DNA from: Emticicia agri | GTDB lineage: Bacteria > Bacteroidota > Bacteroidia > Cytophagales > Spirosomataceae | Length of the DNA: 64,000 nucleotides | NCBI RefSeq assembly: GCF_004168285.1 | Contig: NZ_SEWF01000003.1 | Coordinates: forward strand, 124,001-188,000 | Direction of reading: 5' to 3' | Shown here: positions 35,908-43,426 of the stretch, in pieces | Layout of the letters: each line of letters opens with the position of its first letter | Position numbering within the stretch: position 1 is the stretch's first letter | Position numbers and translations under genes: made by a program | The notes under the pieces: model-generated | What the model saw: the letters and a program-made list of their open reading frames with translations, nothing else | Told to the model about the DNA's origin: nothing | Databases searched by the model: none

Positions 35908-37287
35908 ATGCAAAAAACGGTAGTTATTGACATTGTAGGGCTTAGTACTAGTGTAATAGGTGAACATACACCTTTCTTGCAGAAATTTATTGCTCAAAAT
36001 CATTTAAAACATATCAAGCCTGCTTTTCCGGCAGTTACTACTACTTCTCAAAGTTGTTACATCACAGGCAAGAACCCCGATGAGCACGGCATTGTAGGAA
36101 ACGGTTGGTATGACCGTGAGGCTTGCGAAATGAAGTTCTGGAAACAATCTAATAACCTGGTTGATGCTGAAAAAATTTGGGAGGCAGCTAAAAGAAAGAA
36201 TCCTGAATTTACAGTATCAAAAATGTTTTGGTGGTATAATATGTATTCATCTGCTGATTTTTCAGCTACTCCACGACCACAATATCATTCAGATGGGGTA
36301 AAGGTTCCTGATTGTTATACCTTTCCAGCTGATTTAAGAGACAAGTTACAGGCAAAATACGGTACATTTCCTCTTTTTAAATTCTGGGGACCCAATACAA
36401 GTATCGAATGCTCTAAATGGATTGCCAATGCGGCTTTGGAAGTTGACAAAGACCATGATCCGACGCTGACGCTAATATATTTACCACATTTAGATTATTG
36501 CTTACAAAAGTTTGGAGTTGATTTTAATAAAATTTCAAAAGACCTGACCGAAATAGATAAACTTGTTGAAGAAACTGTTAATTACTATCAACAAAAAAAG
36601 GCCAATATAATTTTATTATCTGAGTACGGGATAAACAATGTCAGTAATCCTATTCACATCAACCGAATTCTTCGTAAAAACGGTTTGCTCTCTGTAAGAG
36701 TTGAAAGTGGCCTTGAATTGCTCGACTGTGGTGCATCAAAAGCCTTTGCAGCCGCCGACCATCAGATTGCGCATATTTACATCAATGATTTAAGTGAGAA
36801 AGAAAGAATTAAAGATATACTCTCAAAAGTAGATGGTATTCGGCTAATAATGGATGAAGAAGAGAAGAAAAAACATCACATTAATCATACGAGAGCAGGA
36901 GATTTAGTTTTGATGGCCAGAGCAGATAGTTGGTTTACTTATTACTATTGGTTTGATGACAAAGTAGCTCCTGATTTTGCAAGAAGTGTAGATATTCATA
37001 ATAAACCGGGTTATGACCCTGTGGAAATGTTTATGAATCCGGCAAATCCACTAATAAAGTTAAGAGCAGCTTATAAATTAGCACGCAAATTATTAGGATT
37101 CAGATATAGGATGGATGTAATTCCGCTGGATGCAAGCCTTATTAAAGGATCACATGGAACTTTAGATATTAATAAAGAATATTATCCTGTGCTAATTAGC
37201 AATCAAAACCTATCAACCGAAATTGCCGCTACTGATGTTTATCAAGTAATCTGGGATAGTATTTTTGGTTATGAGAAAACTAAATGA
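35908..37287 (+). CDS. eboF: EboF: alkaline-phosphatase-superfamily (NPP-like) protein
   Basis: The 459-residue protein has the nucleotide pyrophosphatase/phosphodiesterase fold. The first metal Asp is D8 (VVIDIVGLS) and the nucleophile T44 in FPAVTTTSQS; D196 in YLPHLDYCLQKFG and H416 in GSHG are kept. However the ligand expected at 200 is Gln, not His, and the usual SDHG motif is SEYG (E239, Y240). The binuclear metal site is therefore altered and hydrolysis of a phosphate ester is uncertain. The same changes may be shared by the whole EboF family. No signal peptide is seen, so it is likely cytosolic. It ends the cluster, 89 bp after eboE. Confidence 0.87.
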   Translation: MQKTVVIDIVGLSTSVIGEHTPFLQKFIAQNHLKHIKPAFPAVTTTSQSCYITGKNPDEHGIVGNGWYDREACEMKFWKQSNNLVDAEKIWEAAKRKNPEFTVSKMFWWYNMYSSADFSATPRPQYHSDGVKVPDCYTFPADLRDKLQAKYGTFPLFKFWGPNTSIECSKWIANAALEVDKDHDPTLTLIYLPHLDYCLQKFGVDFNKISKDLTEIDKLVEETVNYYQQKKANIILLSEYGINNVSNPIHINRILRKNGLLSVRVESGLELLDCGASKAFAAADHQIAHIYINDLSEKERIKDILSKVDGIRLIMDEEEKKKHHINHTRAGDLVLMARADSWFTYYYWFDDKVAPDFARSVDIHNKPGYDPVEMFMNPANPLIKLRAAYKLARKLLGFRYRMDVIPLDASLIKGSHGTLDINKEYYPVLISNQNLSTEIAATDVYQVIWDSIFGYEKTK

Positions 37288-37316
37288 CACATAATTACTT
37301 TAGTATCAAATCTTTA

Positions 37317-38699
37317 TCATTGAGCCAGCCGACCTGCCGCATAATCAATTGCTATAATTGATTTGGCAACCTTGGTTTGCAGGGAAATTAATTTTTGCTG
37401 GGCTTCATAAAACTTATTTTCTCTGCTATTGACTAAAAACAGACTACTTTCGCCATTAATAAACTTCGTAATTTCAGCCTGATAAAGCCTTTGATAGCTA
37501 TTTACAGTTTGCTGATAAATTTCTAACTGACGTTGCAACTGCACCGCATCATTAAAATAACTGTTTACTTTATTTTGCTGCTCAGTAAACAAAATGCGGT
37601 TTTCCCACGATTGTTGCATTATTTTTAGATTAGCTTTTCTATATTCAGCACGGGCTTCCCTCAGAAGCAAAGGCATTCCAATTGTAAAACCCCATTTATA
37701 ATTATTCTGAAATAGGTTAGGTTCGGCAATAAATCCATAATCCTTATTCAGAAAATTATAGTTCAGATTCAATGTGGGTAAAAGGCTCTGGAACTTGAGT
37801 TGTTTTTCAATAGATAATACATTACTTTTAATTTGTGCCTGCCTTAATTTAGGGTGAGTGGGCAATGTAGTCATGTAATCACTCAGGGGCATCAAAGGCT
37901 GACTGATTCGAGTAGGATTAGGTTGAACAGTTGACGGCAATTGGTAAGACTGTTCATTTTCCTGCCACAAAAAATTATTCAATTCAAATCCGGCATTATT
38001 AAGTGCTTGTTGAGCCTCAGTTTGTTGAAACTCAAAACTCTGCAATTGCGCCAGTGTTTCTACCGTATCAATAGCCGGACGGTCGCCAAGAATTACCCCA
38101 TTTTTAATAAAATCATAACGCCTCAGATTGGTTTGCAAAAGACTATCTGCCAACTGTTTAACAAAAAAAGCATTTTGCCATTCGTAATAAGCACTTGTAG
38201 CCTCATAAAGCAAATCATTCAGAATCAACCTTCTTTCTTCATCTGAATAAGACACCATTTCTCTTGCTTGCCTGACAGCAGCCCTTCTTTTATCAATCAA
38301 CAAACCTTTTCCTAAAGCTACCTGTGCCCCTATAAAGCTACTTCTACCTTTGGTAAGTTCTGTAGCTGTGTATTGTCCTTGATTGTTTTCAGTTCCGGCT
38401 TTAAAATCTACCCCATACCAGGTTGGAACCTTCAGCTCTGATGTTAGATAAGTATAGTAATGCTTACCTCCGAATTGCTTCTCGTTTTTATTAAAATAAA
38501 CGGAAGGCTCAAATGCACCTCTGGCACTTTGTAGCTCGGCTTTGGCTATTTCAGTTTGCAGTGCAGCCTGTTGTGCTACAGGATGGTATTTTCTGACTAT
38601 ATTTATAAACTCGTCGTAAGACAATTTGTCTTGTCCAAAAGCAATTTTTGTGTAGCTCAGACAAATAATTATATAAAACAATAATTTTTGCATTTTCAA
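37317..38699 (-). CDS. TolC-family outer membrane efflux protein
   Basis: The 460-residue protein has a signal peptide (LLFYIIICLSYTKIAFGQ) and the duplicated coiled-coil/beta pattern of TolC, with long heptad stretches such as QTEIAKAELQSARGAFEPS and QNKVNSYFNDAVQLQRQLEI. It should form the outer-membrane channel of the export system encoded with hlyD and the ABC gene upstream (9 bp from hlyD). A Met two codons in is an alternative start. It converges on eboF with 29 bp between and no obvious terminator. Confidence 0.88.
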   Translation of the reverse strand: MKMQKLLFYIIICLSYTKIAFGQDKLSYDEFINIVRKYHPVAQQAALQTEIAKAELQSARGAFEPSVYFNKNEKQFGGKHYYTYLTSELKVPTWYGVDFKAGTENNQGQYTATELTKGRSSFIGAQVALGKGLLIDKRRAAVRQAREMVSYSDEERRLILNDLLYEATSAYYEWQNAFFVKQLADSLLQTNLRRYDFIKNGVILGDRPAIDTVETLAQLQSFEFQQTEAQQALNNAGFELNNFLWQENEQSYQLPSTVQPNPTRISQPLMPLSDYMTTLPTHPKLRQAQIKSNVLSIEKQLKFQSLLPTLNLNYNFLNKDYGFIAEPNLFQNNYKWGFTIGMPLLLREARAEYRKANLKIMQQSWENRILFTEQQNKVNSYFNDAVQLQRQLEIYQQTVNSYQRLYQAEITKFINGESSLFLVNSRENKFYEAQQKLISLQTKVAKSIIAIDYAAGRLAQ

Positions 38700-38708
38700 A
38701 ACAGATAT

Positions 38709-40058
38709 TTACTTTTTAGCAGTTTTACTGGCATCTTGTTCAATATAATATTCAGGTGGAAAACCATTGATATTACGCCATACCTCATAACCAAGTGGTA
38801 CATCTTTTAATAAAATAAAGGTATCTGTGGCAGTTCCTAATCTTAAACCATTGGGCCATGGCCGCTCATTCGGGTCGGGTTTTACAAGAACCCTGAAATT
38901 TCCACTTGCCGCATCTACATTATTAGATATTGCCGTAATTACACCTCTGAAAGTTCCATACGATTGCGTAGGCCAGCCACTAAATACAATGGCCGGAAAT
39001 CCATCAAAAATCACGTTTACTTTCCTGCCCGGTTGCAGTAATGTAATATCAAGCGGCTTCACAAAAATTTCAATAGCCATTGCACTCTGGTCAGGTACAA
39101 TCTGCGCCAGCTCTTCTCCTTCTTTCACAATTTCACCAATTCCTGCTTTATTAGCTCTTGTTACTTGCCCACTTTGAGGAGCTATTACATAATATAATTC
39201 ATTACGCAACCGATAGCTGCTATATTGATTTTCAAGTTTGGCAATATCTGCATCACCACTCGCAATCTGAGAAAGAGACTGGTAACGCTCTCCTCTCGTT
39301 TTAGAAATTTTCTCAATATACTCCTGATTTACTGTATTCAATTCTAATGAAAGGTTAATTAAATCCTGTTTCGAATTCATGAATTTAATTTCACTTCCTG
39401 TCCGTTTAGCCAACGAATTCTGAAATGCTTGGTTTCGTTGCTCATATTGCGTTAGTGATACAAGACCTTGGTCGTATAACTGTTTTTGTCGCTTCAATTG
39501 TTCGCTGGCAATGGCAAATTCATTCCTTGCAGCAAGCATATCCATACTATCAGCTTGAATTTTAGCCTTGGTCTGAGCTATTTTGTTATTTATCTGAGCT
39601 ATTTTCAATCGTTGTGCCGCTTCCATAGCTTTGGTTTGCTCATCTGCGGTATTGGCTTTACTCAGGTAATTTTCATTAGCAAGTTCTTTAGCGGTAATCT
39701 GTTGGCGGGTACGTTCAATTAAATTAGGGTCAAGGTATTCCACCTTTACCTCTTGCAATCGTGCTATGGTATCTCCTTGTTTTATCATGTCCCCTTCTTT
39801 TACATACCATTGTACAACTTTTCCGGTAATAGCACTGTAGACTCCCTGTTGCCTTTGTTCCTGGCGTAAGGTAGTTACTTTTCCGCGGCTCTTGATATTT
39901 TGAGTCCAGGGCAAGAAAGCTGCCAGAATCAATAAACCCAGCAAGCCAAACGCCCAGGCTTTAACATTACTCCGCCGATCAATAAAATAAATATCTCTGA
40001 AAGATTTAGGCTGTTTGGTCAAATCTTCTTCTTCAAAAACTGTATCTATAAATTTCAT
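38709..40058 (-). CDS. HlyD-family membrane fusion protein
   Basis: The 449-residue protein has an N-terminal cytoplasmic tail, one membrane helix (about 33-51, WAFGLLGLLILAAFLPW), a biotinyl-lipoyl half-motif (GKVVQWYVKEGDMIKQGDTI), a long alpha-hairpin with many Gln/Lys heptads, and the second lipoyl half plus beta-barrel domain (VIAPQSGQVTRANKAGIGE; PGRKVNVIFDGFPAI). This is the adaptor joining an inner-membrane transporter to TolC. It lies between tolC-like and ABC genes in one transcription unit, with gaps of 9 and 48 bp. Confidence 0.9.
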   Translation of the reverse strand: MKFIDTVFEEEDLTKQPKSFRDIYFIDRRSNVKAWAFGLLGLLILAAFLPWTQNIKSRGKVTTLRQEQRQQGVYSAITGKVVQWYVKEGDMIKQGDTIARLQEVKVEYLDPNLIERTRQQITAKELANENYLSKANTADEQTKAMEAAQRLKIAQINNKIAQTKAKIQADSMDMLAARNEFAIASEQLKRQKQLYDQGLVSLTQYEQRNQAFQNSLAKRTGSEIKFMNSKQDLINLSLELNTVNQEYIEKISKTRGERYQSLSQIASGDADIAKLENQYSSYRLRNELYYVIAPQSGQVTRANKAGIGEIVKEGEELAQIVPDQSAMAIEIFVKPLDITLLQPGRKVNVIFDGFPAIVFSGWPTQSYGTFRGVITAISNNVDAASGNFRVLVKPDPNERPWPNGLRLGTATDTFILLKDVPLGYEVWRNINGFPPEYYIEQDASKTAKK

Positions 40059-40106
40059 GTGTGCTCATGCTTTTAGTTATACCTAAATTAGTTGCGGGTA
40101 CCTGAT

Positions 40107-41744
40107 TTACTTTATTTCTATAATCCGGTTAAAATAAGGTAGTACTCCTTCCTGGTCTGAAGCTACTATAACTGTCATAGGTAGACTATTAATATAATCT
40201 GCCACTTTCTGGCGCTTTGCCTTATTGAGGCTTTTAAAAGGTTCATCAAGAATCATTAACTGACAAGGCTGAACAAACGTACGGAGTAATAAAATTTCCT
40301 GCACTAAGTGAGAAGGCAATTTTGCTCCCTTTGTAAAAAGTATAGTGGCAAAACCTTTCTCAAACTCATCAATGAATCCGGTAAAACCTAATTTCTTAAT
40401 TAACTCATTCGTAGTTTCAGGCTTCACATCAGGATTACCAATAGTAATATTTTCCCAGAGAGTTCCATTAAAAACTTCATTTTGCCCACTCAGATAATTG
40501 ACATTCTTACGGAAACTATGCATTTCATAATTATCTACTGGTGTATCATTAATTAGAATACTGCCGGAATGTTCTGTTAAATTATTGCTGATAAGTTTTA
40601 ATATAGTACTTGTACCAGCACCAGAAGCTGTTTTATTCAGTAAGGCTTTCTCTCCTGCCTCTACTTTGAATGAAATGCCATTAAGCAACTGATTATTAGG
40701 TGTATAAGAGAAGCTGACTTTCTTAAACTCAACACTCAGGGGGCTTTTTGGATTAAGTATTAAGGTACCATTAGATTCTGTAGGCGTTTGTAATACTTTA
40801 TTTAATTTTTCAACAGCAGTCAGTACATCATAGACAATATCAATACTTGTAATCAGTTTTTCGACAGAGGCCATAATAGCGATAATCACAATTTCAGCAG
40901 CAATAAACTGACCAATATTAATTAAATTGTTAAGGAGCAGAATACAGCCAATGATTAACATAGCTGCCGTTAAGACTACCTTAAAAACTACAAGGCTCCA
41001 GTACTGAGTGGTCAGAATACCAAAGTGATTGGTACGATTCTGCAAATACCCCTGCGTATATTCATCTGTTTTCTGAATATTTAACCGGGTATATTCAAAG
41101 TTTTTGAAAGTATTCTGGGTACGGCTGATTTCCTGTAACCAGGCTGCTACTTTATATTTAAAATCGCTCTCTCTTAAGCTCGTTGTCAATCCTCTTTCAG
41201 AACTCAATCTGAAAATCAGATAGACTATTAACAGCAATAATGCACCAAAGGCGATGAAAATTGAATGATAAAAAGATAATAATAAAATCCCGAAAAGTAT
41301 CTGTATAAATGCGGTTGGTACATCGAGTAGTAGTTTCGATAAACCTTTTTGCAGATTTACTGTATCAAAAAAACGATTTGTCAGTTCGGGCATGTAGTAT
41401 CCTTCTGTAGCTTCGGGCCGAATCTTGGGCAAAGTATCTGCATAAGCAAAAGCATACCTTACAAAAATTTTTTGCTGAATTTTCTCGCTGAGTTTCATTT
41501 GCTTAATCTGCAAAAAACCGGCAAAGAAAACACTAAAAATTACCAGACAGATAAGCACAATCAACGAAGTGGAGGCCGTATTGTACATAACAAAGTTAAT
41601 GATTGACTGGATACCTAATGGTAAAACCAACTGGATAATTCCGGATAAGATGGCATAGAAATAGAGCGAACTAATATCCAGTTTGTCAAGCCTTAAAAGA
41701 TTTATAATTCTTATAAAAGGGTGGAAATCATGATTGTCAGCCAT
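40107..41744 (-). CDS. ABC exporter (membrane plus ATPase) with degenerate ATP-binding motifs
   Basis: The 545-residue protein is a half-transporter with six membrane helices (about 25-290) and an NBD. Unlike a normal exporter, the Walker A is TASGAGTST (372-380), with Thr378 where the invariant Lys should be. The LSGGQ signature is replaced by LPSHL (476-480), and the H-loop reads VIVASDQE with Asp530 instead of His. The Q-loop Gln (421) and Walker B LMILDEP with Glu501 remain. No C39 peptidase domain is present. ATP binding and hydrolysis are therefore doubtful. Whether it needs a partner NBD or another energy source is unknown. Expressed first in the abc-hlyD-tolC run; a -7 element is at 41771-41764. 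Confidence 0.88.
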   Translation of the reverse strand: MADNHDFHPFIRIINLLRLDKLDISSLYFYAILSGIIQLVLPLGIQSIINFVMYNTASTSLIVLICLVIFSVFFAGFLQIKQMKLSEKIQQKIFVRYAFAYADTLPKIRPEATEGYYMPELTNRFFDTVNLQKGLSKLLLDVPTAFIQILFGILLLSFYHSIFIAFGALLLLIVYLIFRLSSERGLTTSLRESDFKYKVAAWLQEISRTQNTFKNFEYTRLNIQKTDEYTQGYLQNRTNHFGILTTQYWSLVVFKVVLTAAMLIIGCILLLNNLINIGQFIAAEIVIIAIMASVEKLITSIDIVYDVLTAVEKLNKVLQTPTESNGTLILNPKSPLSVEFKKVSFSYTPNNQLLNGISFKVEAGEKALLNKTASGAGTSTILKLISNNLTEHSGSILINDTPVDNYEMHSFRKNVNYLSGQNEVFNGTLWENITIGNPDVKPETTNELIKKLGFTGFIDEFEKGFATILFTKGAKLPSHLVQEILLLRTFVQPCQLMILDEPFKSLNKAKRQKVADYINSLPMTVIVASDQEGVLPYFNRIIEIK

Positions 41745-41763
41745 ATGATTTTAATAATTTTCG

Positions 41764-41771
41764 CAAAGATA
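41764..41771 (-). promoter_or_regulatory. -7 element of the ABC-HlyD-TolC operon
   Basis: Minus strand TATCTTTG, an exact TAnnTTTG match 20 bp from the ABC start codon. The -33 box is not recognisable. Confidence 0.5.
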
Positions 41772-41789
41772 ATAAAACTTTTTTCTGAG

Positions 41790-41840
41790 ATAGTAATACT
41801 ATTATTATAAAGTGTAATGTTATTAATTATTGTATAATTA
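41790..41840. promoter_or_regulatory. candidate TetR operators in the divergent promoter region
   Basis: Two perfect palindromes lie between the divergent promoters: ATAGTA-A-TACTAT at 41790-41802 and TAATTAT-TGT-ATAATTA at 41824-41840. The second covers the -33 TTG (41830-41832) of the tetR promoter, the place expected for an autoregulating TetR. The region is AT-rich, so chance palindromes are possible. Confidence 0.4.
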
Positions 41841-41859
41841 CTATTAATATTTAATTTTG
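41830..41859 (+). promoter_or_regulatory. promoter of the TetR-family gene
   Basis: TTG (41830-41832), 19 nt, TAATTTTG (41852-41859): full consensus. Transcription would begin about 10 nt before the ATG at 41876. Confidence 0.65.
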
Positions 41860-41875
41860 TTTAAAATTTTTTAAT

Positions 41876-42550
41876 ATGGAATACCAGCTAAATTTTAGTC
41901 TGAACAATAATATATATCTGCGCGACCCAGAAAGTAGTGAGTTAGGTAAATTAATTGTCAGAAAAGCCATAGAACTGATTTATGAAATGGGCTATGAGCA
42001 CTTTACTTTTAAAAAACTGGCTTTAGAGGTAGGCACTACCGAGGCCAGTATTTACCGCTATTTCAAGAATAAACATTTTTTATTAGTATATATACTGAAT
42101 TGGTATTGGAGCTACCTGGATTTTTTGCTGATGTTTCATCTGAAAAATATCAGTAATCCGAAGCTAAAAATCAGAAAAGTTATTGAGTTGCTAACAAGGG
42201 AACTCCCCACCGATTCAGGTAAAATAAAGTATAATATTTCTTACCTGAATCAGATTGTTATCAGAGAAAGTAGCAAAGTATATCTGGTGAAAGAAATCAA
42301 TGAGATTAATCAGGCGCAGGTATTTAAACCATTCAAAGATTTGTGCAATACAATAGCTGGTATTATTCTGGAACTCGACTCTGAGTACCCTTATCCACAT
42401 TCTCTCAGTAGCACACTTATCGAAACTTCCCATAATCAACAGTTTTTTAGTTCGCATCTAAAAAGGCTGACTGATGTAAAATCTGATGAAAACGTATCAG
42501 GATATGTAGCTGCTTATCTGGAAAATTTAGTTTCCCGTGTTTTAGAATAA
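41876..42550 (+). CDS. TetR-family transcriptional regulator
   Basis: The 224-residue protein has an N-terminal helix-turn-helix of TetR type (GYEHFTFKKLALEVGTTEAS then IYRYFKNKHFLLVYIL, about residues 40-80) and a helical C-terminal domain that would bind an effector. It is divergent from the ABC exporter operon, 131 bp apart, the usual setting for a local repressor of an exporter. The C-terminal ligand domain matches no well-known subfamily that I can name. Two palindromes in the shared promoter region are candidate operators. Confidence 0.9.
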   Translation: MEYQLNFSLNNNIYLRDPESSELGKLIVRKAIELIYEMGYEHFTFKKLALEVGTTEASIYRYFKNKHFLLVYILNWYWSYLDFLLMFHLKNISNPKLKIRKVIELLTRELPTDSGKIKYNISYLNQIVIRESSKVYLVKEINEINQAQVFKPFKDLCNTIAGIILELDSEYPYPHSLSSTLIETSHNQQFFSSHLKRLTDVKSDENVSGYVAAYLENLVSRVLE

Positions 42551-42650
42551 AAATATCTGTTATATTATTGATAGCTTATTACAATTGAAATTTTATAGAA
42601 TCTATTTCAAAAATTCCTGTCATTATTGGTGTAATAATCTATAAAAACAA

Positions 42651-42682
42651 AAAAAGCAGGCCGTTTTAACACGTAACTGCTT
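42651..42682 (-). terminator. terminator of tRNA-Met
   Basis: A 6-bp stem (42654-42659 with 42677-42682) with a large loop, followed on the minus strand by a T-run, 12 nt after the tRNA 3' end. Confidence 0.5.
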
Positions 42683-42693
42683 GATTATCAGAG

Positions 42694-42767
42694 TAGCGGG
42701 GAGCAGGATCGAACTGCCGACCTTAGGGTTATGAATCCTACGCTCTAACCATCTGAGCTACCCCGCC
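42694..42767 (-). tRNA. tRNA-Met (anticodon CAT, elongator type)
   Basis: A 74-nt tRNA with acceptor GGCGGGG pairing CCCCGCT (first pair G-U), D-arm GCTCAGATGGTTAGAGC, anticodon loop TTCATAA (CAT), T-loop TTCGATC. The first base pairs, as in elongator rather than initiator tRNA, and there is no GGG/CCC run in the anticodon stem. CCA is not encoded. Because CAT is also used by tRNA-Ile2 before lysidine modification, Ile2 cannot be fully excluded. Confidence 0.92.
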
Positions 42768-42824
42768 GGAATATAAATAATATAAAAAATGTGGTGTGTT
42801 GCCCTCATCTTTAATATTATGTTG

Positions 42825-42856
42825 CAAAATTAGGGAAAGTTTTCATACATTGCAAA
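42825..42856 (-). promoter_or_regulatory. tRNA-Met promoter
   Basis: TTTG (42856-42853), exactly 20 nt, TAATTTTG (42832-42825) on the minus strand: perfect match to the Bacteroidota consensus. Confidence 0.75.
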
Positions 42857-42965
42857 AAATAAAATTCAACAAAATGAATTTTAAGAAAAAATCATATAAA
42901 TTCTTGGAAAAATCAATCATTCATGCTAAATAGAATCGGGTATGAATGATTAACAAAATTTTGAT

Positions 42966-43349
42966 ATGGGAAAATTTAAGTTTACACGGGAGTACGAATT
43001 TAGGGCATCACCTAAAGTCTTATATCAATACATCAGCACTCCTTCAGGGTTGCAACAATGGTTTGCATCGAAGGTAAAATATGTGAATGACGGGAATTTT
43101 GATTTTGTATGGGATAACGAAAGCCACCCGGCACGTCTTACCTCTCAGAGATTGAATAAAGCTACCAAGTTCGATTTTTTGAATGATGAGCAAAGGGGTA
43201 ACTATGTAGAATTCAAATTAGAACAAAGTGAACTCACGAATGCCACTTTTTTTAAGATAATTGACTATTCTGACATCAGTGATGCTTCTGAATTAGAAGA
43301 CTTGTGGGACGGAATGATTGATAAATTACGGGAGATAGTTGGTGGCTAA
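42966..43349 (+). CDS. START-like (SRPBCC/AHSA1-type) domain protein
   Basis: A 127-residue single-domain protein: FKFTREYEFRASPKVLYQYI, GLQQWFASKV and FDFVWDNESHPARLTSQ follow the helix-grip START/AHSA1 pattern and LWDGMIDKLREIV ends with the long C-terminal helix. Bacteroidota genomes often pair this gene with an LptF/LptG-type permease, as here (the permease starts 77 bp downstream). It may bind a lipid or hydrophobic ligand; the true role is unknown. Confidence 0.8.
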   Translation: MGKFKFTREYEFRASPKVLYQYISTPSGLQQWFASKVKYVNDGNFDFVWDNESHPARLTSQRLNKATKFDFLNDEQRGNYVEFKLEQSELTNATFFKIIDYSDISDASELEDLWDGMIDKLREIVGG

Positions 43350-43426
43350 TTTGTTAAATATGCTTAATAGGCTTGCGCAAACAAAATTCATTTAAGAATT
43401 TTGTGCCGCAATCATTTATGTCTTTA

